Below, one piece after another: positions 27,128-36,706 of a stretch of 64,000 nucleotides of DNA (position 1 is the stretch's first letter; every line of letters begins with the position of its first letter). The notes under the pieces are model-generated. The model saw only the letters and a program-made list of their open reading frames with translations. It was not told the origin of the DNA and searched no databases. The stretch is from Sphingomonas_E sp042693015 (GTDB lineage: Bacteria; Pseudomonadota; Alphaproteobacteria; Sphingomonadales; Sphingomonadaceae), in assembly GCF_042693015.1 (NCBI RefSeq), contig NZ_CP170544.1, positions 1,178,001 through 1,242,000 of the forward strand, read 5' to 3'. A program made the translations under genes and the position numbers.

Positions 27128-27670
27128 TCACGCCTCCTGCCTCTTGAGCCGCGCGGCGTAGCTCTTGCGGAATTTCTGCAGTTTGGGCGCCACCACTGCC
27201 ATGCAATAGGGGTTGGAGGAGCCTTCGCGCTCGAAATATTCCTGGTGATAATCCTCGGCGACATACCAGGGAGCAAGCGGCTCGATCGTCGTGACCACGG
27301 GCTTGTTCTGCTCTACTTGCGCGCGGGCGATCGCGGCGCGGGCTTCGGCTTCCTGCTCGGGCGAATGCGGGAAGATCGCCGAGCGATATTGGGTGCCGAT
27401 GTCATTGCCCTGACGGTTGAGCTGGGTCGGATCATGGACATGGAAGAAGATGTCCAGCAGATCGCCGTAGCTGATCATATCCGGATCGAAATGGAGGCGA
27501 ACCGCTTCGGCATGCCCCGTGTCCCCGCCGCAAACCTGCTTGTAGGTGGGATTTGCGGTCTGACCGCCGATGTAACCGCTTTCGACGGCGCTTACGCCCA
27601 GAACATCGTCAAAAACCGCTTCGACACACCAGAAGCATCCGCCCGCTAATGTCGCAAGTTGTTCGGCCAC
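27128..27670 (-). CDS. msrA: peptide-methionine (S)-S-oxide reductase
   Basis: About 180 residues from a GTG at 27670 placed behind AAGGAAAT; an upstream in-frame ATG at 27709 without a good ribosome site would add 13 residues. The catalytic cysteine lies in LAGGCFWCVEAVF, with the following GVSAVESGYIGGQ and the AVRLHFDP strand; a C-terminal cysteine in NPYCMAVVAPKLQKFR can resolve the disulfide. The enzyme repairs oxidised methionine in the cytoplasm. It is divergent from a sensor kinase gene. Confidence 0.95.
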   Translation of the reverse strand: MAEQLATLAGGCFWCVEAVFDDVLGVSAVESGYIGGQTANPTYKQVCGGDTGHAEAVRLHFDPDMISYGDLLDIFFHVHDPTQLNRQGNDIGTQYRSAIFPHSPEQEAEARAAIARAQVEQNKPVVTTIEPLAPWYVAEDYHQEYFEREGSSNPYCMAVVAPKLQKFRKSYAARLKRQEA

Positions 27671-27725
27671 CGATATTTCCTTTCCGTCTTTCCGACGCGA
27701 AATAGTCATGCTTGCAGATTGATCA

Positions 27726-30239
27726 ATGTCATTGCCGAAATGGCCGCGCTGCATCACTATGCAGACGGATGTGGGGCAGCGTAAAACGTGGTCGGCCGCG
27801 ACCGGGGTGGGCGATGTGAAAGCGCCTGAAGGCAGTCGCCTGGATAAAAGCGAGACAACAGGGCTCGTCCGCGCCAAGGATTGGGCTGCGACAGAGCTTG
27901 GGCCGATGGCGGGCTGGCCTCCCCTCCTCCGCTCTACAGTGGACGTGATCCTCGCCTCACCGATGCCGATGGCAGTGGTGTGGGACGTCGCCCGCCAGCA
28001 CATGATCTACAACCAGGCCTATGCCGAGATACTGGGCGACCGGCACCCGCAGGCGATCGGCCGGACGGCGCGCGAAGTGTGGCCCGAATTGTGGGGTATC
28101 TGGTGCAGTGAGGTCTTCGCCCAAGTGTTCGAGGGTAAGTCGATCGCGGCACTCGACCAGTGCCTGATGATCGAGCGCAGCGGCAGGCCAGAGCCCCTGT
28201 GGTTCGACCTCTATTACGCGCCGCTTGGCGGTGCGGAAGTGATCGAGGGAGTGCTCTGCACGGCGATCGACTGCACGCAGCGCAAGGCGGCGGAAAGTGC
28301 GTTGCAGGTGAGCGAGGAGCAGTTCCGCACGCTCGCGGAGGCCGTGCCGCACCATATCTGGATGGCGGACGCGGACGGCAATTTCAGCTGGTTCAATTCG
28401 CGCGTCTATGATTTCGTGGGCTCTCCCCATGGCGTGGAACTGAATGGCGAATGGGTGCCGCTGGTCCATCCCGAAGACAGCGAGGAGATGCTCGACGCCT
28501 GGCAGGTCGCACTGACCGATCAGGGCGCGTTCGAGCATACCTATCGTCTGCTCGACCCCAGGGGCCAATATCGCTGGCACCTCGCCCGCGCGCTGCCGAC
28601 ACGCGACTCCGAAGGCGAGGTGGTGCGCTGGATCGGTACCAATACCGACATTCACGACCAACGTGGACAGGCCGACGCGCTGCTGGAGCGCAATGCCGCG
28701 CTCGAGAAGAATGTCGCGGTCAGAACGCGCGAGCGCGACCGGATCTGGAACGTCTCGCGCGATCTGCTGCTCGTCGCCGACCGGAACGGCCATTGGCTGG
28801 CGGTGAACCCGGCCTGGACGCTCGCGCTGGGCTGGAACGAGGAAGAACTGCTCTCGACGCCGTCGGCCGACTTCATCCACGCAGATGACCGACAGACCAT
28901 CCTGGACGAGGTCGGAAGGCTCGGCCGGGGCGAGAGCAGCGGACGCTTCGAATGCCGGCTCCAAGCGCGCGACGGAAGCTATCGGATGCTGTCCTGGACA
29001 TCGGTTCTGATCGACGGGCTGATCTATGGCGTGGCGCGCGATATCACTGCCGAACGCGAGGCGGCGCGCGTTCTCGCCGAAACCGAAGCGGCCCTCCATC
29101 AGGCGCAGAAGATGGAGATCGTGGGGCAACTTACCGGCGGTATCGCGCATGATTTCAATAATCTGCTGCAGGGTATTACCGGATCTCTCGATATCGTGCG
29201 ACGGCGGCTGGCGGACGGCCGGGCGGCAGATGCGGAGCGCTTCCTTCAGGGCGCGGCCGAATCCGCGGATCGCGCGTCGGCCCTGACGCACCGCCTGCTG
29301 GCCTTCGCGCGAAGGCAACCACTCGATCCGCGAGCGACCGACGCCAACCGCCTGATCGATTCGATGCGGAGCCTGCTGGAACAGACGCTGGGTGAGCGGA
29401 TCAGGCTCGATTATCGGCTCGATCCCGATTTGTGGGGCACGCGTTGCGACCCCAACCAACTGGAAAGCGCACTCCTCAACCTCGCGATCAACGGGCGCGA
29501 CGCGATGCCCGAGGGCGGGACGTTGACGATCGTCTCGGGCAATGTCGCGGAAGACGGCGAGCGCCGGGCGTTGCCGCCGGATCTGGCTCCCGGCGACTAT
29601 GTGCGAGTATCGGTGGTGGATACGGGCGGCGGCATGGATACGGATGTCATGGCGCGGGCGTTCGAGCCATTCTTCACCACCAAGCCATCGGGCCAGGGAA
29701 CGGGGCTGGGCCTGTCGATGATCTACGGTTTCGCCCGCCAGTCCTGCGGCAAGGCGGTGATCCATAGCGGAACCGGGCTGGGCACGACGGTGACCCTGTT
29801 CCTACCCCGCCATGACGGCGAGGTGGCGGATACTCCCACGGAGGAGGCGCAGCCGGAGGCCGCGGTCGGCAAGGGCGAAACGGTGCTTGTGGTCGAGGAC
29901 GAGCCCGTGGTGCGGGCGCTGATCGTCGAACTGCTCGACGAGCTCGGCTACCATTCGATCGCCGCGGAAGACGGTGCGCCGGGGCTGGAAATCCTGCGTT
30001 CGGACCAAGCGGTAGCGCTGCTGATCACCGATATCGGCCTGCCGGGGATGAATGGGCAGGAACTCGCAGAACAGGCGCGCCGGCTGCGGCCCGAACTGCC
30101 GATATTGTTCATGACCGGCTATGCCGATGCCGCCGCCCGCCCCGAGGGATTTCTAAGCGAGGGCATGGCGCTAATCACCAAACCTTTTGGCGGGGCGATG
30201 CTGGCGAGCCGCATCGGCGCGATGCTGCGCCGTAGCTGA
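27726..30239 (+). CDS. hybrid sensor histidine kinase with three PAS domains and a receiver domain
   Basis: The 837-residue protein may start at ATG 27726 or at ATG 27759. After a short N-terminal tail it has a PAS domain of the kind DWAATELGPMAGWPPLLR (from about residue 52), two more PAS domains (from about 190 and 320) with PAC-like ends, a HisKA box with GGIAHDFNNLLQGITG, an HATPase domain (NLAINGRDAMPEGG, GTGLGLSMI) and a C-terminal receiver with LLITDIGLPGMNG carrying the acceptor Asp. No transmembrane helix is seen, so it is cytoplasmic. The REC domain at the end may pass phosphate on to an Hpt protein or a LytTR/CheY-like partner; none is in the window. Adjacent msrA is divergent. Confidence 0.9.
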   Translation: MSLPKWPRCITMQTDVGQRKTWSAATGVGDVKAPEGSRLDKSETTGLVRAKDWAATELGPMAGWPPLLRSTVDVILASPMPMAVVWDVARQHMIYNQAYAEILGDRHPQAIGRTAREVWPELWGIWCSEVFAQVFEGKSIAALDQCLMIERSGRPEPLWFDLYYAPLGGAEVIEGVLCTAIDCTQRKAAESALQVSEEQFRTLAEAVPHHIWMADADGNFSWFNSRVYDFVGSPHGVELNGEWVPLVHPEDSEEMLDAWQVALTDQGAFEHTYRLLDPRGQYRWHLARALPTRDSEGEVVRWIGTNTDIHDQRGQADALLERNAALEKNVAVRTRERDRIWNVSRDLLLVADRNGHWLAVNPAWTLALGWNEEELLSTPSADFIHADDRQTILDEVGRLGRGESSGRFECRLQARDGSYRMLSWTSVLIDGLIYGVARDITAEREAARVLAETEAALHQAQKMEIVGQLTGGIAHDFNNLLQGITGSLDIVRRRLADGRAADAERFLQGAAESADRASALTHRLLAFARRQPLDPRATDANRLIDSMRSLLEQTLGERIRLDYRLDPDLWGTRCDPNQLESALLNLAINGRDAMPEGGTLTIVSGNVAEDGERRALPPDLAPGDYVRVSVVDTGGGMDTDVMARAFEPFFTTKPSGQGTGLGLSMIYGFARQSCGKAVIHSGTGLGTTVTLFLPRHDGEVADTPTEEAQPEAAVGKGETVLVVEDEPVVRALIVELLDELGYHSIAAEDGAPGLEILRSDQAVALLITDIGLPGMNGQELAEQARRLRPELPILFMTGYADAAARPEGFLSEGMALITKPFGGAMLASRIGAMLRRS

Positions 30240-30241
30240 TC

Positions 30242-30598
30242 ATGGTCCGCCGAAACCTGTATCTGGTGGCAGGCGCTGCCGCCTTCGCCACGGGCACGAT
30301 CGGCATCTTCCTGCCGCTGCTGCCCACCGTGCCCTTCTACATCCTCGCCGCCTTCTGCTTCGGCCGCAGCAATCCCGCCTGGGAAGCCAGGCTGCTGGAC
30401 CATCCCCACTTTGGCCATCATATCCGGAGCTGGCGCGAGCGCGGCGCGATCAGCCTGCGCGCCAAATATCTGGCGCTGACGATGCTCGGGGCAAGCGCGG
30501 TCGGCGGCCTGCTTCTGCTGCAATGGCCATGGTCGATGCTGCCCGCGGCCGTCGCGCTTTCCACGGGCACCTGGATCTGGACACGGCCGAGCGAATAG
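30242..30598 (+). CDS. YbaN/DUF454 family inner-membrane protein
   Basis: The 118-residue protein has two or three hydrophobic segments (YLVAGAAAFATGTIGIFLPLLP at 7-28, then LTMLGASAVGGLLLLQWP and PAAVALSTGTWIW) and the family signature LLPTVPFYILAAFCFGRSNP near 26-45, with WEARLLDHPHFG. The function of the family is unknown. It starts two bases after the kinase stop, so it may be cotranscribed with it, and it ends four bases from the convergent cofCGH gene. Confidence 0.85.
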   Translation: MVRRNLYLVAGAAAFATGTIGIFLPLLPTVPFYILAAFCFGRSNPAWEARLLDHPHFGHHIRSWRERGAISLRAKYLALTMLGASAVGGLLLLQWPWSMLPAAVALSTGTWIWTRPSE

Positions 30599-30602
30599 CA
30601 GC

Positions 30603-33527
30603 CTATTCGGCGGCGATGCAGTCTTCCGCAGCGTCTGCAAGACCATAGAGTGTGGTCCTGCGGACGGGCGTCCGGCCAAGCGAGGCCGCCATTGCCCGCA
30701 TATCGGCCGCCGTCATTTCCTGGCCGTGCGTCGCGCCGGCCGCGCGGGTGATGCTTTCGTTCATCAGCGTCCCGCCAAGATCATTGGCCCCGGCGCGGAG
30801 CGCGGCGCGCATCCCTTCGCGGCCCATCTTCACCCAGGACGCCTGAATATTGTCGAAGCCGAGCACGAGGCGCGACACGGCGTGCATCAGCACCGCCTCG
30901 CGCGCGGTCGGCCCCGGCCGTGCCCCGCCACGACGGTAGATCGGCGCTTCATGGGCGACGAAGGCCAGCGGCACGAATTCGGTTAAACCACCCGTCCGCA
31001 CCTGAAGGTCCCGCAGCGCTGCAAGATGGATCGCCCAATCCCGATAGGTGTCGACATGGCCGAACATGATCGTCGCGGTAGTGCGAATGCCTTGTTCGTG
31101 CGCGGTTTCGATGACTTCCAGCCATTGGCCGGTGTTGAGCTTGTCCGGGCAGAGAATGGCGCGCACCGGATCGTGCAAGATCTCCGCCGCCGTTCCCGGC
31201 AGGCTGCCCAACCCCTCGTCACGCAGCAGCGCCAGATAATCGGGCAAGGCCATGCCCAACGTGCTGGCGCCATGGCTGATTTCCAGCGGCGAGAAAGCAT
31301 GGACGTGCATGGCCGGATCGACACGTTTTACCGCGCGCAGGATTTCCAGATAGGTCTCACCGGTGAAGCTGGGGTGGATACCGCCCTGCAAGCAGACCTC
31401 GGTGCCGCCGCGATCGCGCGCCTCCATGACGCGGGCCGCGATCTCTTCCATATCGAGCAGATAGGCAGCCTCGTTGCCCGCGGCCTTGCGGTTGCCCTTC
31501 GAGAAAGCGCAGAAATTGCAGCGATAGGTGCAGATGTTGGTGTAGTTGATGTTGCGATTGACGACGTAGGTCGCGACATCGCCAATCACCTTAGCGCGCA
31601 GATGATCCGCGGCCTCGCAGACCACGTGATAGTCAGCCCCACGCGCATCGAAGAGCGCAGCAATGTCGGTGATGGCGAGGGCACTCCCCTGCCCTGACAG
31701 CACGGCATCGACCGTGGCGGCGATATGCCCGCGTGTCACGATGCCGCCGCGTGGCACTGGTGCCATGTCGCTGGACCGGCCGGCGCGCCAATGGCCTTCG
31801 CGTCCGAGTCCGCCGGCATCGCTATGTTCGAGCACCGGACGACGCATCGCGGGGTTGAGCCAGCGGTCCGCATCGCGCGCAAAGGCGGGATAGATGGTCA
31901 GGCGTTCGGCCAGTACCTTGCCAGCGGTCGCAGTCGCCGCCCGCAACAGGTCGATCTCTGGCCACGGAGCCTCCGGGTTCACATGATCTGGAGTGAGCGG
32001 GGAGACGCCGCCCCAATCGTTGATTCCCGCCGCTATGAGACGCGGCAGCTCTGTGGGCGCCAGATTGGGTGGCGCCTGAATGCTCATTTCCGGCCCCAGC
32101 ATCAGCCGGGTGACGGCGATCGTCCACAGCAACTCGTCGGCGTCGGCCGGCGGCGCGGCTGCCATCTTCGTGCCGGGCTTCGGCAGGAAATTCTGGACGA
32201 TCACTTCCTGCAAATGGCCATGGCGGCGATGGAGATCGCGCAGCGCGGCGATGGCCGCGATCCGTTCGGCGCGGGTTTCGCCGATGCCGATCAGGATGCC
32301 CGAGGTGAAGGGCACGGCCTGCCGCCCCGCAGCCTCGATCGTGGAGAGCCGAACTGCGGGCACCTTGTCGGGCGATCCATGGTGCGGCCCACCCGGTTCA
32401 CCCAGGCGATCGGCGATGGTTTCCAGCATAAGGCCCATCGAGGCCGAAACCGAGCGCAGCGCCGCCACCTCCTCATCGGTCATGCAGCCGGCATTGATAT
32501 GCGGCAGCAGGCCGGTTCGGTCGCGCACCGCGGCGGCGACGTGCGCCACATAATCGAGCGTGCTGGCAAAGCCGTTGGCATCCAGCCATTCGCGCGCGGC
32601 CGCGTAGCGCAGTTCCGGTTTCTCGCCGAGCGTGAACAGCGCCTCGCGACAGCCCATCGCCGCGCCGCGTTCCGCAATCGCGACAACCTCGTCGACCGAC
32701 ATGTAGGGGCTGGCGAGTTTGCGCGGCGTCTTGGCGAAAGTGCAATAACGGCAGACGTCGCGGCACAGCATCGTGAGCGGCAGGAACACCTTGGGCGAAT
32801 ACGTGACGATGTCGCCATGGCCGGCGTCGCGCAGGGCCGCCGCGGCCTCCTGCAACTCAACGGGATCGCAGGCGAGCAATGCCGCCGCCTCATAGTCGGC
32901 GAACATGGCGGCCAGCGCGCCTTGCTCACCGGCAAGCTGGCCGGAAGCGATGGCGAAATCCAATGGAGCGTCGATGTCCCGACCGATGGCGGCATCGACA
33001 AGGATACGGGCCTGGTCGGCGGCTTCGCGGTGGCGGGTGAAGCTGCCGGGGCCGAAGGACGGCTCGATCGCCGTATCCGTCGGCATGACCATCATGTTGG
33101 TGCCGTTGCCGCGCGCGCAGGGCACGATCAGGACGCCGGCACCGCGCCGATAATAGTCCAGCACCTTTTCGACCGAAGTCACATCAACCAGTGCCAGATC
33201 GGCCGGGACGAGCGCCACATGGCCAGCACCCATTGCGTGTGCGGCAGCGATTCCCGCGGACATGGCGGCGTTGAGCCCGGAATCGGTCTGGTCGACGACC
33301 TCGGCGCCGAGATCCCGCGCCACACCAGCCACGGCCGCATCCGACGTGACGACCAGCACGCCGGCGAATGCGGCGCTGTCCGCCAGCGTCGCGATCACAT
33401 GGCAGGCCATCTCCAGCGCGAAATCCGGGCGGGCGGCGCCCAGTAGCTCGGCAAGGCGCCCCTTGGCCTGATCTAGCCGCTTCACCGGCACGACCGCCCA
33501 GATATCGGCTTCAGCCCGAAACGCCAT
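30603..33527 (-). CDS. triple-domain CofC-CofG-CofH protein of coenzyme F420 biosynthesis
   Basis: The 974-residue frame contains three F420 enzymes. Residues about 8-215 are CofC/FbiD, the guanylyltransferase that activates (phospho)lactate-type precursors: ALVPADLALVD, RGNGTNMMVMP and FGPGSFTRHREAA. Residues about 240-560 are CofG, radical SAM, with cluster cysteines 255, 259 and 262 (CRDVCRYC). Residues about 600-965 are CofH, radical SAM, with cysteines 666, 670 and 673 (CTYRCNFC) and LQGGIHPSFTGETYLEIL. CofG and CofH make the deazaflavin FO from tyrosine and a flavin precursor; their fusion is FbiC in actinobacteria. The N-terminal CofC is an extra fusion. CofD and CofE are not in the window. 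The frame is unbroken. Confidence 0.93.
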   Translation of the reverse strand: MAFRAEADIWAVVPVKRLDQAKGRLAELLGAARPDFALEMACHVIATLADSAAFAGVLVVTSDAAVAGVARDLGAEVVDQTDSGLNAAMSAGIAAAHAMGAGHVALVPADLALVDVTSVEKVLDYYRRGAGVLIVPCARGNGTNMMVMPTDTAIEPSFGPGSFTRHREAADQARILVDAAIGRDIDAPLDFAIASGQLAGEQGALAAMFADYEAAALLACDPVELQEAAAALRDAGHGDIVTYSPKVFLPLTMLCRDVCRYCTFAKTPRKLASPYMSVDEVVAIAERGAAMGCREALFTLGEKPELRYAAAREWLDANGFASTLDYVAHVAAAVRDRTGLLPHINAGCMTDEEVAALRSVSASMGLMLETIADRLGEPGGPHHGSPDKVPAVRLSTIEAAGRQAVPFTSGILIGIGETRAERIAAIAALRDLHRRHGHLQEVIVQNFLPKPGTKMAAAPPADADELLWTIAVTRLMLGPEMSIQAPPNLAPTELPRLIAAGINDWGGVSPLTPDHVNPEAPWPEIDLLRAATATAGKVLAERLTIYPAFARDADRWLNPAMRRPVLEHSDAGGLGREGHWRAGRSSDMAPVPRGGIVTRGHIAATVDAVLSGQGSALAITDIAALFDARGADYHVVCEAADHLRAKVIGDVATYVVNRNINYTNICTYRCNFCAFSKGNRKAAGNEAAYLLDMEEIAARVMEARDRGGTEVCLQGGIHPSFTGETYLEILRAVKRVDPAMHVHAFSPLEISHGASTLGMALPDYLALLRDEGLGSLPGTAAEILHDPVRAILCPDKLNTGQWLEVIETAHEQGIRTTATIMFGHVDTYRDWAIHLAALRDLQVRTGGLTEFVPLAFVAHEAPIYRRGGARPGPTAREAVLMHAVSRLVLGFDNIQASWVKMGREGMRAALRAGANDLGGTLMNESITRAAGATHGQEMTAADMRAMAASLGRTPVRRTTLYGLADAAEDCIAAE

Positions 33528-33569
33528 CCTTGCCCGACCCTTCCTCGGTTCCTCCTACGGAACCTCTAA

Positions 33570-33605
33570 TGCACCTTGCGCCAGCAAGCGGCAAACGCAG
33601 GTGCA
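33570..33605 (-). terminator. hairpin between gor and the cofCGH gene
   Basis: The arms TGCACCTTGCG (33570-33580) and CGCAGGTGCA (33596-33605) pair with one bulged base. The hairpin lies just after the gor stop on the minus strand and upstream of cofCGH. There is no T run after it, so it may be a weak terminator or an mRNA-end stabiliser. Confidence 0.35.
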
Positions 33606-33629
33606 ATAGCTTGCAGTAGGGGATCAGAG

Positions 33630-34976
33630 CTATTTCATCAGCACCAGTTCTTCGGACATGGACGGATGAAGGGCCACTGTATCGTCGAATGCCTGCTTGG
33701 TGAGGCCAGCCTTCACCGCGATGGCGGCCGCCTGCAGGATTTCCGGTGCATCGGGGCCGATCATGTGCAGGCCGAGCACGCGATCATTTTCCGAATGAAC
33801 GATCATCTTGTAGAGCGCGCGTTCGTTGCGGTTGGCCAGGACATTCTTCATCGGCCGGAAATCGGACGTGTAGACCTTCACATTGCCGAAGCGGTTGCGC
33901 GCTTCCGACTCCGTCAGCCCCACGCCGGCGAGCGGCGGATGACTGAACACGGCGGAGGGGATACAGCCATAATCGACCCGGCTGGGCTTGTTGCCGAACT
34001 GCGTGTCGGCGAAAGCCTGCCCCTCGCGGATCGCGACGGGGGTCAATTGCACGCGATCGGTGACATCGCCGACCGCGAAGATGCTGTCGCAACTCGAGCG
34101 GCCATCCTCGTCCACCTTGATCGCGCCACGCTCGTTGAGCTCGATGCCGGCGGTTTCGAGGCCGAGCCCCTTGGTGTGGGGCGTGCGGCCGATCGCATAG
34201 AGCAGCACATCGGCGGGGATCGGATCGCAACCGGTGACGTGGACCAGCAGCGAACCGTCGGCGACCTTCTCGACCTTTTCAAACGCAGCATTGAAGCGGA
34301 ATTCGATGCCCTTGGTCATCGAGATCTGCAGCAAGCGATCGCGGATCTGCTCGTCATAGCCGCGCAAGATCTGGTCGGAGCGGTTGATCAACGTCACATG
34401 GCTGCCGAACTGGTGGAAGATGCCGGCAAATTCATTGGCGATATAGCCCGCGCCGGCGATCACGATCCGCTTCGGCAGGCTTTCGAGATGGAAAACCTCG
34501 TTGGAAGTGATGCCGAGATCCGCACCCGGGCAATCGGGCACCGTCGGCCAGGCGCCTGTGGCGATCAGGATCTTGCCCGCGGTCACGGTGCGGCCGGATG
34601 CAAGCTTCACCTCATGTGGGCCGGCGACGGTCGCGCGTTCGCGAACGATCTCGACATTGTTGTTGTTGAGCGTGTTTTCGTAGAGGCCGTTCAGCCGATC
34701 GACCTCGGCCAGCACATTGTCACGCAGGGTCGGCCAATCGAACCGGCAATCGGGAACGTCCCAGCCGAAGCGGCGGGCATCCTGCAAATCTTCCGCGAAA
34801 TGCGCGCCATAGACGAGCAGTTTCTTGGGAACGCAGCCGCGGATCACGCAGGTGCCGCCGACGCGATACTCCTCCGCTATTGCCACCTTTGCACCATGGG
34901 CGGCGGCCACGCGGGAGGCGCGCACGCCGCCCGATCCCGCGCCGATGACGAAGAGGTCATAGTCGTAGCTCGCCAT
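33630..34976 (-). CDS. gor: glutathione-disulfide reductase
   Basis: The 448-residue flavoprotein reduces oxidised glutathione with NADPH. It has an N-terminal FAD motif (VIGAGSGGVRASR), the redox-active disulfide GGTCVIRGCVPKKL near residues 40-53, an NADPH-binding segment (IAGAGYIANEFAG, with NRSDQILRGYDE giving the phosphate contact) and the C-terminal dimer region ending HPSMSEELVLMK, with the catalytic His in HPS. It stands between pgi and the F420 gene on the same strand. Confidence 0.96.
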   Translation of the reverse strand: MASYDYDLFVIGAGSGGVRASRVAAAHGAKVAIAEEYRVGGTCVIRGCVPKKLLVYGAHFAEDLQDARRFGWDVPDCRFDWPTLRDNVLAEVDRLNGLYENTLNNNNVEIVRERATVAGPHEVKLASGRTVTAGKILIATGAWPTVPDCPGADLGITSNEVFHLESLPKRIVIAGAGYIANEFAGIFHQFGSHVTLINRSDQILRGYDEQIRDRLLQISMTKGIEFRFNAAFEKVEKVADGSLLVHVTGCDPIPADVLLYAIGRTPHTKGLGLETAGIELNERGAIKVDEDGRSSCDSIFAVGDVTDRVQLTPVAIREGQAFADTQFGNKPSRVDYGCIPSAVFSHPPLAGVGLTESEARNRFGNVKVYTSDFRPMKNVLANRNERALYKMIVHSENDRVLGLHMIGPDAPEILQAAAIAVKAGLTKQAFDDTVALHPSMSEELVLMK

Positions 34977-35080
34977 AAATGCTCCGCTGGGTCGTTTCGG
35001 GCTCGCAGATAGGGATGCATCGGCGCCAAGGCCAATGTCTTCTCACTATCGCTCTAATCGATTTAGCCGAACGTGCGTGC

Positions 35081-36583
35081 TTAACCGAATGCGCGAGCGA
35101 TCAAGGCCCTGGTCGACGGATCGAAACGGTCGGTGCCCTCGGCCTCGATCGATTTCGCGATCTCCTTGCCCAATTCCACCCCGAACTGATCGAACGGATT
35201 GATGCCGAGGATCGCGGCGTTGGCGAATACGCGATGTTCGTAGAAGGCGATCAGAGCACCCAGCCGGGCCGGATCGACCCGGTCGAGCAGGATCGTGGTC
35301 GAGGGGCGATCACCCGGATAGGCCCGCGCCGGATCCTCGCTCGGCTTGCCGGCCATCAAAGCGGCGCCTTGCGCGAAGGCGTTGACCAGCAAAGCACGGT
35401 GATGCGCCTCATCCAGCAGGTCGCCAGCCTCGATCGCGGCGACAAATTCGACCGGAACGAGGTGGGTGCCCTGATGGAGCAACTGGAACACGGCATGTTG
35501 CGCGTCCGTGCCGACGCCGCCCCAGGTGATCGGCGCGGTCGGTCGGCCGACGGGCGAGCCATCGAGCTTCACGCCCTTGCCGTTCGATTCCATCTCAAGC
35601 TGCTGGAGATAGGAGGGCAGCAGGCGGAGCCGCTCGTCATAGGCAAAGACACCGCGCGTCTCGGCGCCGCGAACGACGGCGTAATAAAGATCGACGAAGG
35701 CGGCGAGCACGGGTGCGTTCTGTGCCAGCGGCGCGAGGCGGAAATGGCGGTCCATCGTCGCCGCGCCTTCGAGCAAGGTCTCGAACGCATCCCAGCCCAG
35801 CGCCAAAGCGGCGGGAAAGCCGATCGACGACCAGAGCGAATAGCGGCCGCCGACGCTTTCGGAGAAGGGCAACACGCGGGTTTCGTCGACACCCCATTCG
35901 ATCGCCTTGTCAGGCGATGCTGTAAGGGCGATCACCTGGCCATAGGGATCCTCGACGCCGCCTTCGGCCATCCACGTCAGCGCGCTCTGGGCGTTGAGCA
36001 TGGTCTCGGTGGTGGTGAAGGTCTTGGAGGCGACGACCAAAAGCGTCGCGGCGGGATCGAAGCGGTGAAACGCTTCCTCCAACGCCGAGCCGTCGACATT
36101 GGAGACGATCGCCACATCATAGCGCCCGGCCTCGCGGCCCAGCGCATCGACGAGCAGATCCGGGCCCAGCGCCGATCCGCCGATGCCGATATGCAGGACG
36201 TGCCGGATCGGCCCCAGCGCATCGGCTTCGATCGCGTCGAGTAGGGCGCGCATCCGGGCGTGGAAATGGCGGGCGCGCGCCACGCTGTCGGGGGCGCCCT
36301 GCCCGCGCTCGGCGCTATGTTCGGCCGCCCGCCCCTCGGTCGTGTTGACGGCCTCGCCTGCGAACAGCGCCTCGCGCGCCTTTGTGAAACCTGCCGCTTC
36401 GGCCAGCTCCGCGAACTGCTCGATCAGCGCCGCATCGAGATGGGTCTTGGAAAAATCGAAATGGATGCCGGCCTCGTCGATCACCAGCCGCGACAGGCGA
36501 TCGGGTTCCGCCGCGAACAGATCGACCAATTTCGGCCGCGCCGCGCCTTCGATTGCGTGCCAAGCCGTTGTCGTATCGACCAT
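35081..36583 (-). CDS. pgi: glucose-6-phosphate isomerase
   Basis: The 500-residue enzyme interconverts glucose 6-phosphate and fructose 6-phosphate. Signature segments are HIGIGGSALGPDLLVDAL near residue 145, SKTFTTTETMLNA near 210, SVGGRYSLWSSIGFPAALALG near 262 and NPFDQFGVELGKEIA near 470. It is transcribed to the left and divergent from lepB across 123 bases that must hold both promoters. Confidence 0.97.
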   Translation of the reverse strand: MVDTTTAWHAIEGAARPKLVDLFAAEPDRLSRLVIDEAGIHFDFSKTHLDAALIEQFAELAEAAGFTKAREALFAGEAVNTTEGRAAEHSAERGQGAPDSVARARHFHARMRALLDAIEADALGPIRHVLHIGIGGSALGPDLLVDALGREAGRYDVAIVSNVDGSALEEAFHRFDPAATLLVVASKTFTTTETMLNAQSALTWMAEGGVEDPYGQVIALTASPDKAIEWGVDETRVLPFSESVGGRYSLWSSIGFPAALALGWDAFETLLEGAATMDRHFRLAPLAQNAPVLAAFVDLYYAVVRGAETRGVFAYDERLRLLPSYLQQLEMESNGKGVKLDGSPVGRPTAPITWGGVGTDAQHAVFQLLHQGTHLVPVEFVAAIEAGDLLDEAHHRALLVNAFAQGAALMAGKPSEDPARAYPGDRPSTTILLDRVDPARLGALIAFYEHRVFANAAILGINPFDQFGVELGKEIAKSIEAEGTDRFDPSTRALIARAFG

Positions 36584-36706
36584 GAAGCCAGTCTCCCTTG
36601 ATGGTGAATCGATACAGGTTGCGCCGAGCCCCCGCCACCCGTTTCACCGCAGCCATGCCAAGATTGAACGCTTGACCGGAAAGCGGCCGCGCAGCACACC
36701 CCGCAC

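Noticed and set aside
27957..29765. 602-residue minus-strand open frame inside the hybrid kinase
   Set aside because: Antisense of the kinase, whose PAS, HisKA, HATPase and receiver motifs are all on the plus strand.
31725..33446. 573-residue plus-strand open frame inside the CofC-CofG-CofH gene
   Set aside because: Antisense of motifs that are complete on the minus strand; shadow of GC-rich coding.
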